NCBI GenBank assembly: GCA_021018815.1
Contig: JAITYX010000028.1
Span: 2,604,001-2,668,000 of the forward strand
DNA: 64,000 nt
DNA from: Talinum fruticosum
Taxonomy: Eukaryota > Streptophyta > Magnoliopsida > Caryophyllales > Talinaceae
Direction of reading: 5' to 3'
Made by a program: the position numbers and the translations under genes
In this document: positions 30,501 to 42,390 of the stretch, piece by piece
Layout: every line of letters begins with the position of its first letter
Position numbering within the stretch: the stretch's first letter is position 1
Notes under the pieces: model-generated
The model's database searches: none
The model's input: the letters and a program-made list of their open reading frames with translations, nothing else
Told to the model about the DNA's origin: nothing

Positions 30501-31039
30501 AAATCCTTTTAGTGGCATCTTAGCCATTTTCACTAAACCCACTCCAGGTTAGTGGGATCCATCTGTTTTTATCCAAGATGTTACTAAGTCAAAACCACTT
30601 CTTAGCTTACCTATGTTAGATCTAGAAGTCTAGCGGTTGTGGGTAAGTGATGAAGAAGCAACAATAACGACAATAGTGACGAATTCTAGGGCATTCCACC
30701 CCTAGAGGAAGAAGACTTTTGGGGAGACACTAAAAGTCTTGTAATTCGGTTCCTTACTAGATCCGGAAGGCACGATGCACCCTTGGCTCCATAACATGAT
30801 TCAAGAAGCCCCAAAAGAGTCCGAAGCTACAAAGGAAGAAGATCCAATCCTTAAGTAACTTCAGAATTTAAAAGCCGGTATCTCAATTTGGTAGTTAATA
30901 TCTCGCTTCCCGAAACATAGACAGGCTTTAATCAATACACTCGGCAAGATCGAAGTCTTTCCGAAACCACACCGAGCAAGTAGAAGGATTGGTTAACAAT
31001 GGGGATGGAACCATCACCTTTAATCGGAAAGATCTCCCG
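30501..31039 (+). pseudogene. Gag-protease linker of the gypsy element
   Basis: Degenerate coding sequence. LQNLKAGISIW and FPKHRQALINTLGKIEV (about 30858-30960) correspond to the linker found before protease in this gypsy branch. Multiple stops. Confidence 0.5.
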
Positions 31040-31480
31040 TAAGAAGGTATTGCACATAACAATGCCCTTTACTTGACTGGAACTTGCATCAACAAGTTTG
31101 TTCCCCTAACTTTGGTAGACAATGGATCGAGTAGTAAACATGTGTCCCCGGAGAAGCTGCTAGAAGGTTAGGAATTTGGGAGCAACAACTCTCTAAACAG
31201 ACTGTCCATGTTCGAGCTTATGATAATTCTAAAAGAACGGTCTTGGGAACAGTGACCTTGTCAATCAATAAAGGGCCAATGGAAAGGAACAACGAATTCC
31301 AAGTCCTAGACATCCCAACTACCTTCAATTTACTCCTAGAACACCCTTGGTTTCACGATCATCGAGCGGTGTCCCCTACCGTGCATCATAAAGTCAAGAT
31401 GATCATTATAGGTCAAGTAATAACCGTCAACGAGGATAATCTTTGTGCTACTATCACTTCTAAATAATCCGTATTTGAGC
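31040..31480 (+). pseudogene. Protease of the gypsy element
   Basis: HNNALYLTGTCINKFVPLTL then VDNGSSSKHVSP (about 31053-31150). The active-site triplet reads Asp-Asn-Gly, the form usual in this gypsy branch. Downstream frame 31243-31467 reads GTVTLSINKGPMERNNEFQV, DIPTTFNLLLEHPWFHDH and VSPTVHHKVKMIIIG. LLL-HPW is the conserved 'LLGRPW' block with Gly-Arg changed to Glu-His. It would process the polyprotein. Stops and a frameshift lie between the two halves. Confidence 0.75.
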
Positions 31481-32439
31481 TTGAGCACGATGCTAATGAT
31501 AAAGAACTGCATGCGAATTTGAAACGGTTGCTTGGCTTAGAAAGGGATGAAGCACCTTTTAACTTTAACCTTTATGGGAACCCTAGTGTCCATTTGATGC
31601 TTAGGAAGAACGGGTATTTTCCGGGTCTTGCCACAGGCCGAAGGGCACACCACCCTACTTTCCACCCCTTAAACCCACTAATAATTACAAATTTGGACTA
31701 GACTATCAGCCTACTGCTAAGAATATAGCCCAAACCAAGTGGGAAATTCAAACAAAGAGGACTGTACCACACACAGTCCGCTCTATTAAGCCCTTTTCAT
31801 ATACTCCGAATGGGTAGTTTCTAAGAGAAGTAGACAATTTCCCTTATTATGGTTTTCCTAAGCCCTACTACATCAAGGAAAAAGGTATCCTAGTACCTGA
31901 TTTGGAGATTTTCAATTATTTCTATATTCTAGAAAAGGAGGCACCTTACCTCCTTAAAAAGGGATGGTCCATATTAGACTGGACCAATCTTACCGGAAAC
32001 AACCTTTTTGGTCTTCCGTTCGGATAAGAGGGTAATCTAGAAGGGAACTCGGTCTCTGATCGTCACCGGCTATGTCACACCCTCGGCTCGATCAATCCAG
32101 GTTCATCACCGACATAAATATTGAAGGGTCCAAGCATGTTACTTGGATTGACGCCGAGGAGGGCCAAGAATTTGCTCGTTAGCCTAGGAGTGCATCCTCT
32201 TTTTGAGTCTAGTGCTAGCGCTTGTACTTCTTCTTCGTTGTTTCTAGTTCTTTTCCTATTTCTGTCATTTCTAATTCCGTTTCGAGTCTAATGTACTCGT
32301 TGCTTCATTCAATAAAGTGAATCTTTCCACTTACTCTTTGCCTCCTCTTACTCTTAATTGTTTTGCCTCTTATGATGAACAAGAAATTCCTAAAGCATTA
32401 ATAAAAGTTATGGAAGATCATGAAAATCGCTCACCCATA
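31481..32439 (+). pseudogene. Protease-RT linker of the gypsy element
   Basis: Mostly one degenerate frame with readable pieces such as RLLGLERDEAPFNFNLYGNP (about 31525-31580), LMLRKNGYFPG and NYFYILEKEAPYLLKKGW (about 31912-31970). No catalytic motif is recognised. A non-coding-looking part spans about 32180-32400. Confidence 0.45.
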
Positions 32440-33511
32440 ATAGAGGAAATAATAACAATTAACCTAGGGTCGATTGATCAACGTTAAGAAGTTAAGATTG
32501 GGAAAACTTTGGATCCGGAAGAGCAAAAGAAATTCATTTCGCTCCTTACGGAATTTATTGATGTCTTGACATGGTCTTACAAAAACATGTCGGGTATAGA
32601 TTCGAGTGTAGCGGAACACAAAATTCCGCTTTATGGAGATGCTAAGCCAGTCAAATAGAAGTTGAGAAGGATGAAACCAGATTGGGCTTTGAAGATTAAG
32701 AAAGAGGTTTAGAAGCGAGTTGAAGCTGGGTTCATTAAGGTAGTTCACTATCCTCGGTGGGTAGCAAATATAGTTTCGGTCCTGAAGCAAGATGGCAGGG
32801 GTTTGTATGTATGTCGACTTCAAGAATTTAAATAAGGCTATTCCTAAAGATGATTTCCCGTTGCCTCCTATTGATCTCCTAGTAGATAATGCAACGGGTC
32901 ATGCTTTGCTCTCGTTCATGGACGGTTATACTGGGTATAATCAAGTGAGGATGGCTCAAGAAGATATGGAAAAGACAACCTTCATGACTTAATGGGGAAC
33001 TTATTGTTATATGGTGATGCCATTTGGGCGCAACATATTAGAGAATGGCTACAACTCTACTACATGATGTGATCTATAAAGAAGTCCAAGTTTAAGTAGA
33101 TGATATAAAATCCAAAGATAGAGGCGGGCGCCTACCCGACTGAGAAAATTCTTCCATAGACTCAGGAAATACAACAAGTGCCTTAATCCTCGAAAGTGTG
33201 CCTTTGGAGTGACCTTGGGTAAACTACAATGCTATGTTGTTAGACTTATAGGAATTGAAGTTGATCCATCCAAGATCAAATCCATTCAGGAGATTCCTCC
33301 ACCAAGTAAAGAAAAAGAAATAAGGGGTTTCCTAGGACATTTATAGTACATTAGTCATTTCATATCAAAGCCGACTATGGTATGTGAACCTATTTTCAAG
33401 AAATTAAAGAAAGGTTCTGAGCCAACTTGAGATACTCGAATGCCAACAAGCATTTAATAAGGTCAAGGAATACCTGGCTAATCCTCTAGGACCCCAATCG
33501 GGAAACCTTTA
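32440..33511 (+). pseudogene. Reverse transcriptase of the gypsy element, cut by copia D
   Basis: RVT_1-type RT. EEQKKFISLLTEFIDVLTWS is at about 32519-32578, KLRRMKP (about 32661), VKKEV..RVEAGFIKVVHYPRWVANIV (about 32700-32775), and an 'L-V-P-K-D-G' equivalent follows. From 32801 VDFKNLNKAIPKDDFPLPPID and ALLSFMDGYTGYNQV (32907-32951), both intact. The YVDD box is spoiled to a stop plus VDD near 33096-33104. ECQQAFNKVKEYL at about 33440-33480 is the start of the connection region. Copia D interrupts at 33511/33512. Confidence 0.8.
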
Positions 33512-34986
33512 TGAAGACTCAAATCTTAACCCTAAATATTTTATGAAAGACTCGGGTATAAACTTCTATCTCTCTTAAGTTTTGATTGCGAGTCATTTTG
33601 AGTTATAAAGAAACTAATATCTAAGTATTCATCATTGTTTTGAGTGACTCAGATAACACCTTATTTTATATCTTCTCCATAGAGGTATTGTGACCTACTC
33701 ATAATCTACTTGGAACCATCGCATAATCAATTAATTCTCTCGAACGCACTTTTTCTAAGTCCCGATCGTGCTTGCTAAGGTAAACTAAATTACGGTGTTA
33801 ATTCAGTCTTCTAAGTCAGTTTATTTCTTAGATAATTATTTAATAGATCAGGTCCACTCACTTTGATATCTACTCTTTAACTTGATCTTTCTAGGAGTTA
33901 TTCTAAGCTGAGTTTGAACCTATTTGATATGAGCCTCAAAATATTCCACTTCTCTAGGCCGAAGATATTTGCGCTCTTAATTACTCAAATTTAATTAATA
34001 TCTTTGCCTAACCTTGGATCAAAAAGTATTTTATACTTTGAGAACCAATGTGGTTCGCTTTTGTAGGTTATTCAAACGAAACCAATCTATTTTTGAATCT
34101 CAAAAGCAACCGACTTCTAGTTGTTAAACACTAGCAGACAGCTTTAGCAAATTCCGGACAAGACTCAAACACCATGTCGTGGCTGTATGTTTCCAAAACT
34201 GGAAAACTCCAACGGTAGGCTCAACGAGTGGTTTGCACCTTGCTTTTCATACAACACCGGTTGATTGGAACACTTTTTGGAACAAATAGCCGTTGCCCAA
34301 CTTTCACACTCCAATGGATCTTTTCGAGTGACTCAAAAAGCCCTTTCAACGGCTAGTAAAGACTTCAATCCGTAAATCGGACTCAACGACTACTCGCTTG
34401 GGCATCTATAAATAGAAGCTACTTCACAAGACTTAAAGATTGTTGAACTTATTGATCAATACACTCGCCTAATTCTCTTAGTGCATTATTCACTCAATCT
34501 TCTACTTACAACTCCAAGTTTGTACTTAATATCTTCCGAGTTGTAAAGTCTTCTAATTTGTTACATACTTCTCTTACTTTCGAGTAAGGTCCCTTGACTG
34601 AGTTGTAATGGTTAACTCAGCTCGGTTGTCCCTCATTGTAAAGGTTATCTTAGTTAGGAAGTACTAGATCGGATAAGGGAACTTCGAGTCTAGGAAAACT
34701 CCATAAGGAATTGTTTAAGGGAGCACTTCGGTAGAGCCGAGTCCTTTGTATTTTGAGGATTCAAAATAGTGGATTAGACTTGGTGCTTGGATTAGCACTA
34801 ACCGTGGTTTTATGTCCCAGGAGGGTTTCCACATGTCTCCGAGTGTTTGCATTTCGAGTCCAATCTAGACTCGGACTCGGCAACTCGATTTCTTTCTTAG
34901 CAAAAATTGTCTAAGTTTGTTTAATTTCCTCATCACCCTATTCACCCCGTCTTTAATGACTTAGACTCTCCAAGAGCAAACCTTCA
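33512..34986 (+). mobile_element. 5' LTR of copia copy D
   Basis: 1,475 bp from TGAAGACTC to GAGCAAACCTTCA. TATA box TATAAATA at 34407-34414. It follows the order of the LTR of copy C but is clearly diverged (for example TTCGAGTGACTCAAAAAG against TTCGAGTGACTCGGAAG), which makes it one of the older copies. Confidence 0.85.
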
Positions 34987-34988
34987 AT

Positions 34989-35001
34989 TAGTATCACAGC
35001 C
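34989..35001 (+). promoter_or_regulatory. PBS of copia copy D (initiator tRNA-Met type)
   Basis: TAGTATCACAGCC two bases after the LTR. The canonical tRNA-iMet complement is TGGTATCAGAGCC, so two bases differ. Initiator Met priming is usual for plant copia elements. Confidence 0.65.
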
Positions 35002-35045
35002 TAGACTTTCAAGAAGGATCTAACAATCCTAAGGTCTAAATATCG

Positions 35046-36880
35046 ATGCCGTAGAACATTGGAGAGTTCAATAAAGGAAGGTCTTCCACTCGACCGCCAA
35101 AGTTTAAAGGGTCAAACTTCGTTCATTGAAAGAAAATGATGGAGTGCTTTTTCTTGGACAACGATGAAGATGCCTGGAACATCATTCAAGAAGGCAACTA
35201 CATCCCAATGAAGATGGAAGGAACAAGATCCGTGCCTAAGGAAAAATTCGAGCACACCAATGAAGAAGCAGAGAAAGTTCGAAAGAACTTCAAAGCAATG
35301 AACATTTTGATGTGTGCTATCAGCTCGGAAGAGTACAACAGAGTGTCGACTCGTGATACTGACCAAAGATGTGTGGGACACTCTTGTCAACACATACGAA
35401 GGAATAAGCCAAGTGAAATAGGCGAAGATAAGCCAGTATCTTCACAAATATGAGCTGTTTAAGATAGAGCCGTTTAAGATAGAGCCGAAGAAAACATCAC
35501 TCGGATGTTTATTCGCTTCACCGAGATTACAAACAATCTCAAATCGTGGGTAGAAAAATCTCTCACGAGGAAATGTGGGTAGAAAAATTCGAGAAGCCTG
35601 CCAAAGAAGATATGGGGTCCCAAGGTGACAATCATCAAATAAGCTCAAAACCTCTCACAACTAAAGCCGGACGAATTGATTAGGAAGCCGCTTACCCATG
35701 CGATTCATCCGGAAGAAGGGATGCCAAGATCAGCACCAAAAAGAACATTGCGCTGAAGGCCTCGTAAAGCGAAGGGAAAGTCCGAGCTCCTCGGACTCGG
35801 AAGAGAATCCAATGGCACTCATTGCCCGAGGCTTCAAAAGAATGATGAAGCATAAGAAGTGGGAAAAGAGGCCAAAGGAAGAGTTCTACAGGAAAGATAA
35901 GAAGGACGAGAAAAGGTAAATATTCTTCTCCTTTAAAATTATCTTTAACTAAGAACTCTGGCTGTTTTGAATGTTGTAGCAAAGATCACATAGTCAAGGA
36001 CTGTCTAAAGAGAAATAAGGACAGAAAGAAGAAGAAGGCTATGATGGCCACATTGAGCGATGACGACTCATCCGAAGAAGAAGATTATTCCGATGACTCA
36101 AAGTGTCTAATAGCACTAATAGACTCAAAAGCTGAATCTAAGTCACATGTTGACAACTCAAACACTTAGGAGACAAGTCCTCAAGAGGTATTGAATACTT
36201 TCTCAAGTTCTTCAAAGCTGATTTGGCTAGATATATTTACACTTTGGAAAAAAAGTCCACTTCGATTCTTCTCGGTTCAAAGAACAACTTGAGTCTCTTA
36301 CTTCGAGAGCAATTGTTTGAAAAATGAATTGGAAAACCGAGACTAACTCCGAAAGAACTCAAGACTAGTTCTCGAGGCTAAAGAGACTAAGTCCGAGTTA
36401 CTCGGAAGAGAAAATGAGCATTTGAAAAGAAAGCTCAATGAGTCTCAAAGCTTGTTTTGAAATTTACTCAAGGTCGAAAAACCTTGACATGCTTTTAGGC
36501 TTTAGTGTGTCTCCTTCCGGAAAGAAGGAATTGGCTTTAGTGAAGAGGAGGAATCAAATTCCTACTCGAATCTTTCCAAGAAGGATTCTAGAACTATGAA
36601 GTTCAGGAAGGCTAAGCATGGTCCTATTCATAAAAATGAAAGGAGGACTGAGCCCGGACTAGTTTACAGGAGAAAACCTTCTCCACCTATTTACAAAAGA
36701 AATGATTTTCAAAAGAAAGAGACACAAACTCGGTTTTTAGAAAGAAGACTTAGAATAAAACCAAACCCAAAGTAATTCAAATCTGGGTTTCTAAGAGTCT
36801 TCTTCCTTAGAAAAGGACCACAATAAAGGAGTGACTGGGTTCATTAGAGGAAGTGAGAAGGGTTAGTGAATTTCGACTTG
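35046..36880 (+). pseudogene. gag: Gag of copia copy D
   Basis: ATG at 35046 in the context ATGCCGTAGAACATTGGAGAG. The second codon region is damaged compared with ATGGCTCG(G/T)AACAATGG of copies X and F, giving a stop at codon 3. From 35136 the frame reads MMECFFLDNDEDAWNIIQEG, then KVRKNFKAMNILMCAISSEE (UBN2 domain). FIRFTEITNNLKSW follows, with a small duplication around 35455-35485 (a second copy of TTTAAGATAGAGCCG). The CCHC knuckle is intact at 35963-36004 (CFECCSKDHIVKDC). Then the KKKKAMMAT block, acidic run, coiled coil (about 36180-36470) and basic tail to about 36880. Several frameshifts. Confidence 0.8.
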
Positions 36881-37130
36881 TAGGTAACACGTAAAAGGAT
36901 GAAAGGTCATTGGTATACTTAGACAGTGGATGATCAAGCCACATGTCATGAGATTCAAGACTCTTTTCGAGTTAGAAGATTTTAAAGGTGGAAAAGTCAC
37001 TTTCGAAGATGATAGTAAGGGAAAGATAGTTGGGATTTGCAAGATTGGTAAAGGAGAAAACCTGGTCGACCAAGTTTATCTTGTCAAGGGATTAAAGTAC
37101 AATCTGCTAAGCATCTATCAATTATGTGAC
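36881..37130 (+). pseudogene. Protease of copia copy D
   Basis: KGHWY then, after a one-base shift, LDSG followed by a stop where Cys is expected (36919-36935). Active-site triplet Asp-Ser-Gly retained. From 36930 an open frame continues through FELEDFKGGKVTFEDDSKGK and IGKGENLVDQVYLVKGLKYN into the integrase spacer. Confidence 0.75.
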
Positions 37131-38290
37131 AAAGGTCAAGAGGTAAGGTTCACTCACACCAATTGCTACATTTCGATGCAGCTACCAAAGAGACCAAGCT
37201 CTCGGGTAAGAGGTCGGGTAACACCTATGCCATTCCTCGTTCTAATCCAAGTCAGAATTTATCTTGTTTAAAAGCATCATTGCATGATGATTCATGGACA
37301 TGGCATCGTAGACTAGGTCATATCAATATGCACACTATCAAAAAGCTTGCATCTCATGGTTTAGTTAGAGGTTTACCTAACTGTGCATTTAAGAAAGATA
37401 AAATTTGTGAAGCATGCACAAAAGGGAAACAAGTTAGATCATCCTTCAAACCTCTCAAAACTGTTACCACATCCAAAGTTCTTGAATTGCTTCATATGGA
37501 TTTATGTGGTGAAATCTCTCGTGAAAAGTCTTGGAGGTAAATCATATGTACTTGTAATTGTTGATGATTTTTCATGATTTATTTGGGTTTGCTTTCTTAA
37601 GAACAAGAATGAAGCTTTGAAAGAGTTCAACAAGCTTTGCATGAAAATTCAAGTGGAGTCTCGGACTCATATTAGAAGAATTCGAACGGATCATGGAAGG
37701 GAGTTTGACTACTCGGAATTTGCAGAGTTCCGTGACAAGAACGGTATCTCTCACGACTTCTCAGCACCCGTAACTCCTCAACGGAACGGAGTAGTGGAGA
37801 GAAAGAACCGAAATCTTGAAGAAATAGGAAGGACGATGATGATTGAAAATGATCTACCTTACTATTTACGGGCTGAGGCGATCAACACATAAAACTACAC
37901 ATCGAACGGATGCCTTATTAGACCCATCTTGAAGAAAACTCCCTACGAGCTTTACAAGGGAAATAAGCCAAACATCTCACATTTCATACCCTTTGGATGT
38001 AAGTGCTTTGTTCACAATAACGGTAAGGATCACTTGACTAAGTTTGATGCTAAGTCGGATGAAGGTATATTTCTAGGTTACTCATCTCACAAGTAAAGCT
38101 TATCGCGTCTTTAACAAAAGAACTAACAAAGTGGAAGAAAGTATCCACGTTGTGTTTAATGACATAGATCGGGGAAGAACAAGTGAGTCAACCTTCTCGG
38201 ATCCGATACTCGGTCGAGATGAAGATGATCTTGTTGAAGCCGAGCTCAGCAAGAGTCGAAGAAAGCAACTCGGAATGAGGTGACACAAAA
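37131..38290 (+). pseudogene. Integrase of copia copy D
   Basis: HHCC domain intact in one frame (37163-37540): DDSWTWHRRLGHINMHTIKK and ICEACTKGKQ, giving His, His, Cys and Cys. Core: Asp in HMDLCG (about 37499), a frameshift at about 37525, Asp in RTDHGREF (about 37690) and Glu in NGVVERKN (about 37800), the latter two in one open frame (37617-37892). After a stop in the INT-NYT region the C-terminal motifs PYELYKGNKP, FGCKCFVHNN and EGIFLGYSS follow to about 38090. The acidic linker begins at about 38200. It has among the fewest integrase defects in the window. Confidence 0.85.
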
Positions 38291-39345
38291 CACTCGTGAC
38301 TCAAACTGAACAAGCTCAAGAGCTAGCTCAAAATGCTCGAAGAATAAGCGAATGATGAGACTAAGCAAGCTCAAACTACCGAAGATCAGCCAGTTCAACC
38401 AACAAATTTGGTGAACCGAGAGAATAGATAGAGCATTTAAATATGCTTCGAGCCACCTACTAGAGAACATTCTATCCGACATTAATAGTGGACTAAGAAC
38501 TCGTTCTTCTTTGCAAAATCTATGTGCATTCAATGCATTCATATCATTAATAGAACCCGAAATGCACTAGAGAAATTAAATGAACCTGAATGGGTAGAGG
38601 CCATGCAAGAAGAGCTCAATCAATTTGAAAGAAACCAAGTCTCGGACTCAAACCAAATGACCTTCTAACCACCCAATCATAGGAACCAAATGGGTTTTCA
38701 AAAACAAACTGGAGGAGAATGGTTTGGTAGTCGAAATAAGGTTAGACTTGTGGCTCAAGGTTACAATGAAGAGGAATGAATTAATTGTAGGGATACCTTT
38801 GCACCGATTGCTAAGATCAAAGTAATTAGAATCTTATTGGCATTTGCATCTAGCATGAATATTAAATTGTATCAAATGAATGTTAAATGTGCTTTTCTGA
38901 ATGGTTTCATACAAGAGGAAGTCTATGTTGAGCAACTCTTTGGATTTGAAAACTCAGAATTTCCAAATCATGTTTTCAAATTGCAAAAGGCTTTATATGG
39001 TCTTAAACAAGCTCCTAGAGCTTGGTATGAAAGACTCGAGTTATCTATCGAGAGTTTCAAAAGAGGTCAGATTGGCAAAACTCTTTTCATAAAAACCAAG
39101 GGGAAAGATTTCCTTATTGCTCAGATTTATGTTGATGATATTATTTTCAGAGCTACTAATGAAACTCTATGTCGAGAGTTTTCCGAGTTGATGAGACAGG
39201 AGTTCTAAATGAGCATGATAGGAGAGCTCAATTTCCTTCTTGGTTTACAAATCAGATAAGACAAAAATGGAATTTGTGTCCATCAATCTAAGTATGCCAA
39301 GGATTTGTTGAAGAAGTACGAGTTTCAAGATGTGAAACATGCAGC
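38291..39345 (+). pseudogene. Linker and reverse transcriptase of copia copy D
   Basis: Linker with the AFKYASSHxLENILSDI-like block (about 38433-38490). RT then reads EPEWVEAMQEELNQFERNQV (38583-38640), a frameshifted [18 protein letters not shown], a VRLVAQGYN-like block, and from 38837 an open frame with [20 protein letters not shown] (Asp of MDVK changed to Asn), [16 protein letters not shown] (about 38990-39040) and YVDD at 39128-39139. Comparison with copy B shows about 24 bp altered after [10 protein letters not shown]. The Asp-to-Asn change would remove a catalytic residue. Confidence 0.85.
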
Positions 39346-39735
39346 CACACCTATGAGTAGCGAGCATGAAACCGGACTCGGACAAAAAAGGTAAAGCGAT
39401 AGATTAGAAACTCTATAGAGGTATGATTGGAACTTTGCTATATATCACATCCAATAGGCTAGACATTATGTTTAGTGTAAGTCTATGTGCAAGATTTCAA
39501 GTTAATCCCAAAGAATCACATTCTACTACGGTTAAGAGGATTTTCGGATATCTTGTAGGAACTCGGAATCTTGGTCTATGGTTCCGAAGAGACACATAAC
39601 TAACCCTCACTGGATACTCGGATGCCGACTATGTTGGTTACAAAGTTAACAGAAAGAGCTCATCAGTAGCATGCCAATTTCTGGGTCAATCCCTCATATC
39701 TTGGCGAAGCTGAGTACATTGCGGTTGGAGCTTGT
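39346..39735 (+). pseudogene. RNase H of copia copy D, first half
   Basis: Reads the LYRGMIGTLLYITSN-like start (about 39409-39450), LVGTRNLGLW (about 39555-39580), TGYSDADYVGYKVNRKSSS (39609-39666), then a short deletion (SKKQNSVALSTAEAEYI shortened to GEAEYIAVGACL). Copy X interrupts directly after this at about 39735. The second half is at 49873-50094. Confidence 0.8.
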
Positions 39736-40370
39736 TTGTCTGGTGATTTGACGTTTTGAAGCTCGGTTACTTTTGCAGTTCAAAATCGGGATAACCTCGT
39801 TTGAATAACCTACAAAAGTAAATTAATTTGGTTCTCAACGTATAGAATACTTTGGTCCAAGATTAGACACGAGATGATAATATAATTAAAATAATTAAAT
39901 GACTAATTATATGACTCGAAAAGGAATGGAAAATTCCGAGTCTAATATCCATGATACTCAAAATTCCATCCGAGTCGGCCTAGAAGATGATCAAGTCAAG
40001 TAGAAGATCGGAGTAAACAAACTTGATCTAGACTAAACAAGGTTCAAACAACACAAGCTGACTTAGAATAGAAAAATTAACATTGTAATTCCTAGAACAT
40101 GAAGTCGGACTCGAGTTTATGAGTGTGAATACGAGTGTTTGAACATGCAATAATTCCGAGTGTTGAGTAACTCGTAACCGAGTTAGTACACGTATGCTTT
40201 CCGAGTCGGTCCGAGTTACACAAAAACATATGAGATAATTTCTAGAAAACTCAGAAAAATTTCTAAGGTACATAGAATGATTTGAAATCAAAACCCTATG
40301 AGAGAAGAGATCTTATAACCGATTCCCGGATGGAGCTCGGAAAAGTGTAAGTATAAAGTATGAGTCTTCA
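39736..40370 (-). mobile_element. 3' LTR of copia copy X (partial)
   Basis: Corresponds to the part of the upper LTR from about 49040 to 49872: GGTGATTTGACGTTTTGAAG (39745-39764 against 49047-49066) down to ATGAGTCTTCA (40370). It lacks the 205-bp duplication of the upper LTR. The R-U5 part and TATA box are missing. The complement of 40371 onward is the PPT. Confidence 0.8.
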
Positions 40371-40383
40371 ATCTCCCCTTTTT
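40371..40383 (-). promoter_or_regulatory. Polypurine tract of copia copy X
   Basis: ATCTCCCCTTTTT on the plus strand, AAAAAGGGGAGAT in element direction, directly before the 3' LTR. Confidence 0.85.
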
Positions 40384-40754
40384 GATGAAAGGCATTCCAT
40401 ACTTAGACAGAAATTTTGTAAGTGATATTGCAAATTTACTCAGAAAATAACTTAAGATTTCATAGCAAGAGCTATCATATCGTAGTAAGAAACAAAGTAA
40501 AAGCAGATAGATGTATTAATATATCGTAGCAAGAAACTTGAGATTATTAATGAAATGTAATCCTTCATTAATTTAACGAAAAGAAATATTTACACAAGGT
40601 GAGAGAGACTCCCTAAACAAGACAACAATTTTTTTCTATCTATTCTCCCCTTGCCTTTCAAAGAAAAACAAAAAAATGGGAAGAATACAACAAGATGTAC
40701 ATATTTGATGTCCGGATAAAAAAATGAAACACTCGTAAATAAAAGACTAAGAAA
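40384..40754 (-). other. 3' untranslated region of copia copy X
   Basis: AT-rich, no coding signal. It contains a second purine-rich tract in element direction (TTTGAAAGGCAAGGGGAGAA, complement of 40643-40662), also present in copies C and E. Confidence 0.5.
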
Positions 40755-42390
40755 TTAAGGAGGGGATGGATTAGTCTCGAGTTGAGTAGGAAGGACGAGT
40801 GGTGCGCCGGCGCTGATAGGATCTTGACGATGTGCTTGAGCGCGGCGGAGGGAGTACAGTGATCTCTGGCATTGGCTCGGCTCTAAGTGGCCGACCTAGA
40901 ACTAGGTCGTCAAGAGGCTCATCCTCTTGGAATTGAACAATGGGAGGGTTGTGCTCAGAGTTGACCTACCGCCGATTGTCCTTGATCGCAGGGTTCATCC
41001 GACCCACTTAGACTCGCCGTCTCGAGCCGATCACTTCGGTTGCGCTTTAGGGGCATCCGGACCCTCGCTTGTTGCTCCTTGTCCTTCTTGGTCTCCTTGG
41101 CCTTCTAGGTCACCATGCTCGAAAGAGCCGCATCAGCCGCAAGCTCTTCCGCTTCTTCTTGATCTTCTTCTTCACCCTCTCCTCTCGTCGGAGGAGGACT
41201 CGGCGTGGCTCGAGGATTCCTCGAAATGTCCGAGTCTCCTTGATCCCGAGCCGCCTTGGATCGTCTCTCCCGGAGAAGCTCAATTAGCTCCCTCTCGCTC
41301 CTTTACTGCAGCCTTCATCTCGAGGAGCATGTCCTGTTGCTCTCGGAGTTGAGATTGGGCGATTTTCTGGTTGATGGTCATAGACTGGAAAATAGTCTTG
41401 AATGACTCGGAGGAGGTCCTTCGGCTCCAAGGCCATAGAGGAGATTTTGTCCGTGAAAGCTATGGACAAAATGGAAGAGAGAGTTTTAGAATCACCTTAG
41501 GTGGAGGCACCACCAGGTGGAGCAGGAAGAGAAAGAGGGGCGTCTTTCCGAGTCCGAGGCGGAGAAGGTGGCCTCGGCTCCGAGCCGTGAACCCAGACGC
41601 CGTGTTCGGTTTCCTAGAATCCGAACCCCGTAAGTTCCTTTTGCCAACTACAATGGCAGCCTCGAAACTGCGGTCGGATCCGAGGGAAGAGGAACTTTGA
41701 ATTGTTTGAAAATGAGGGTGAGAAGAGCACCGAAAGGGAGAGGAGTGTTCTTCTTGGTCCGAGTTTGAGCTGGCATAGCTGCCATTTGCTCAATAATAGC
41801 AGAAAGAGGTTTACTTCGTAGCCCTCTAGAATATCAAAAAGTGCTATGAGGTGCTCGGAGTTGGGGTTCTCCTTGCTAGAGTGTTGTGAGAAGAAAGTTC
41901 TCATCAAGAAGAAACATAGAAGACAGGCTTCGACTTTAGCCGAGTCACGTAAAAATTTTTGCGTGACCTAGGGAACTCTTTTACATACTTTTCAAAGAAA
42001 TCGTCAGCGACCTCATTGAAAGGTATTGGATTGTTGTTTAAGAAAAGAAAGGAAACTTTAAACAAACGATGGAGGAAGGAAGTATTGATTCGAACAAGTT
42101 ATGTTCGAACCCCGGAGGTGAGAATACCTTCGAGTCTGGAAAGATGAGTGTAAAACTTAGAAACAAGTTCAGGATAGATGAACTTGCTCGAAGCAAAGAA
42201 AATTGTAGACCCCGGTCGATCTGCTTGTGTGGCAACCACGAAAATTTTGTGGTCAAGAAGAATTTATCATCCAGACGCAAGATGTCTGGGTGACAAGGGG
42301 TTTAGAATTTGAGGGGCCTTCTTGGCTTTTGGTGCGAGGTTTCTTAGTGGCGTAACCAAGAGAATCAGGATGAGAACCTCTTTTCGGCAT
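40755..42390 (-). pseudogene. Sirevirus-like 3' accessory ORF, copy X
   Basis: ATG at 42390 (MPKRGSHPD, then TKKPRTKSQEGPSN after a frame change). It continues with STGVYNFLCFE (about 42190-42220), then from 41907 MRTFFSQHSSKENPNSEHLI, LFDILEGYEV and PLSVLFSPSFSNNSKFLF in shifted frames. A coiled coil (REQQDMLLEMKAAVKERE, about 41355-41295) and an Asp/Glu/Ser-rich stretch follow, and the Ser/Pro-rich end reaches a stop near 40755. Total 1,636 bp, within 40 bp of copies C and E. Function unknown. The conserved layout, head - globular part - coiled coil - charged tail, argues for one protein family. Confidence 0.65.

Larger units (their letters stand above)
23240..33511 (+). mobile_element. Tat/Ogre-like Ty3/gypsy element with stacked LTR blocks
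   Basis: Three related LTR blocks, a PBS of the tRNA-Arg type, a long leader with a minisatellite, gag, protease and the first part of RT, all on the plus strand. RT is cut at 33511 by the 5' LTR of copia copy D, and the rest (RNase H, integrase) is not in the window. The gag-linker-protease-RT protein features and the PBS fit the Tat/Ogre branch of plant Ty3/gypsy. All frames are broken. Confidence 0.7.
33512..39735 (+). mobile_element. Copia copy D (Sirevirus-like), left part
   Basis: 5' LTR, PBS, gag, protease, integrase, RT and the first half of RNase H, plus strand, inserted into the gypsy RT. Left flank reads CTTTA directly before TGAAGACTC. Copy X (minus) then interrupts at about 39735, and the rest of D resumes at 49873. 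Confidence 0.85.

Noticed and set aside
40927..41352. 141-codon plus-strand frame in copy X
   Set aside because: Antisense to the accessory ORF tail of copy X.
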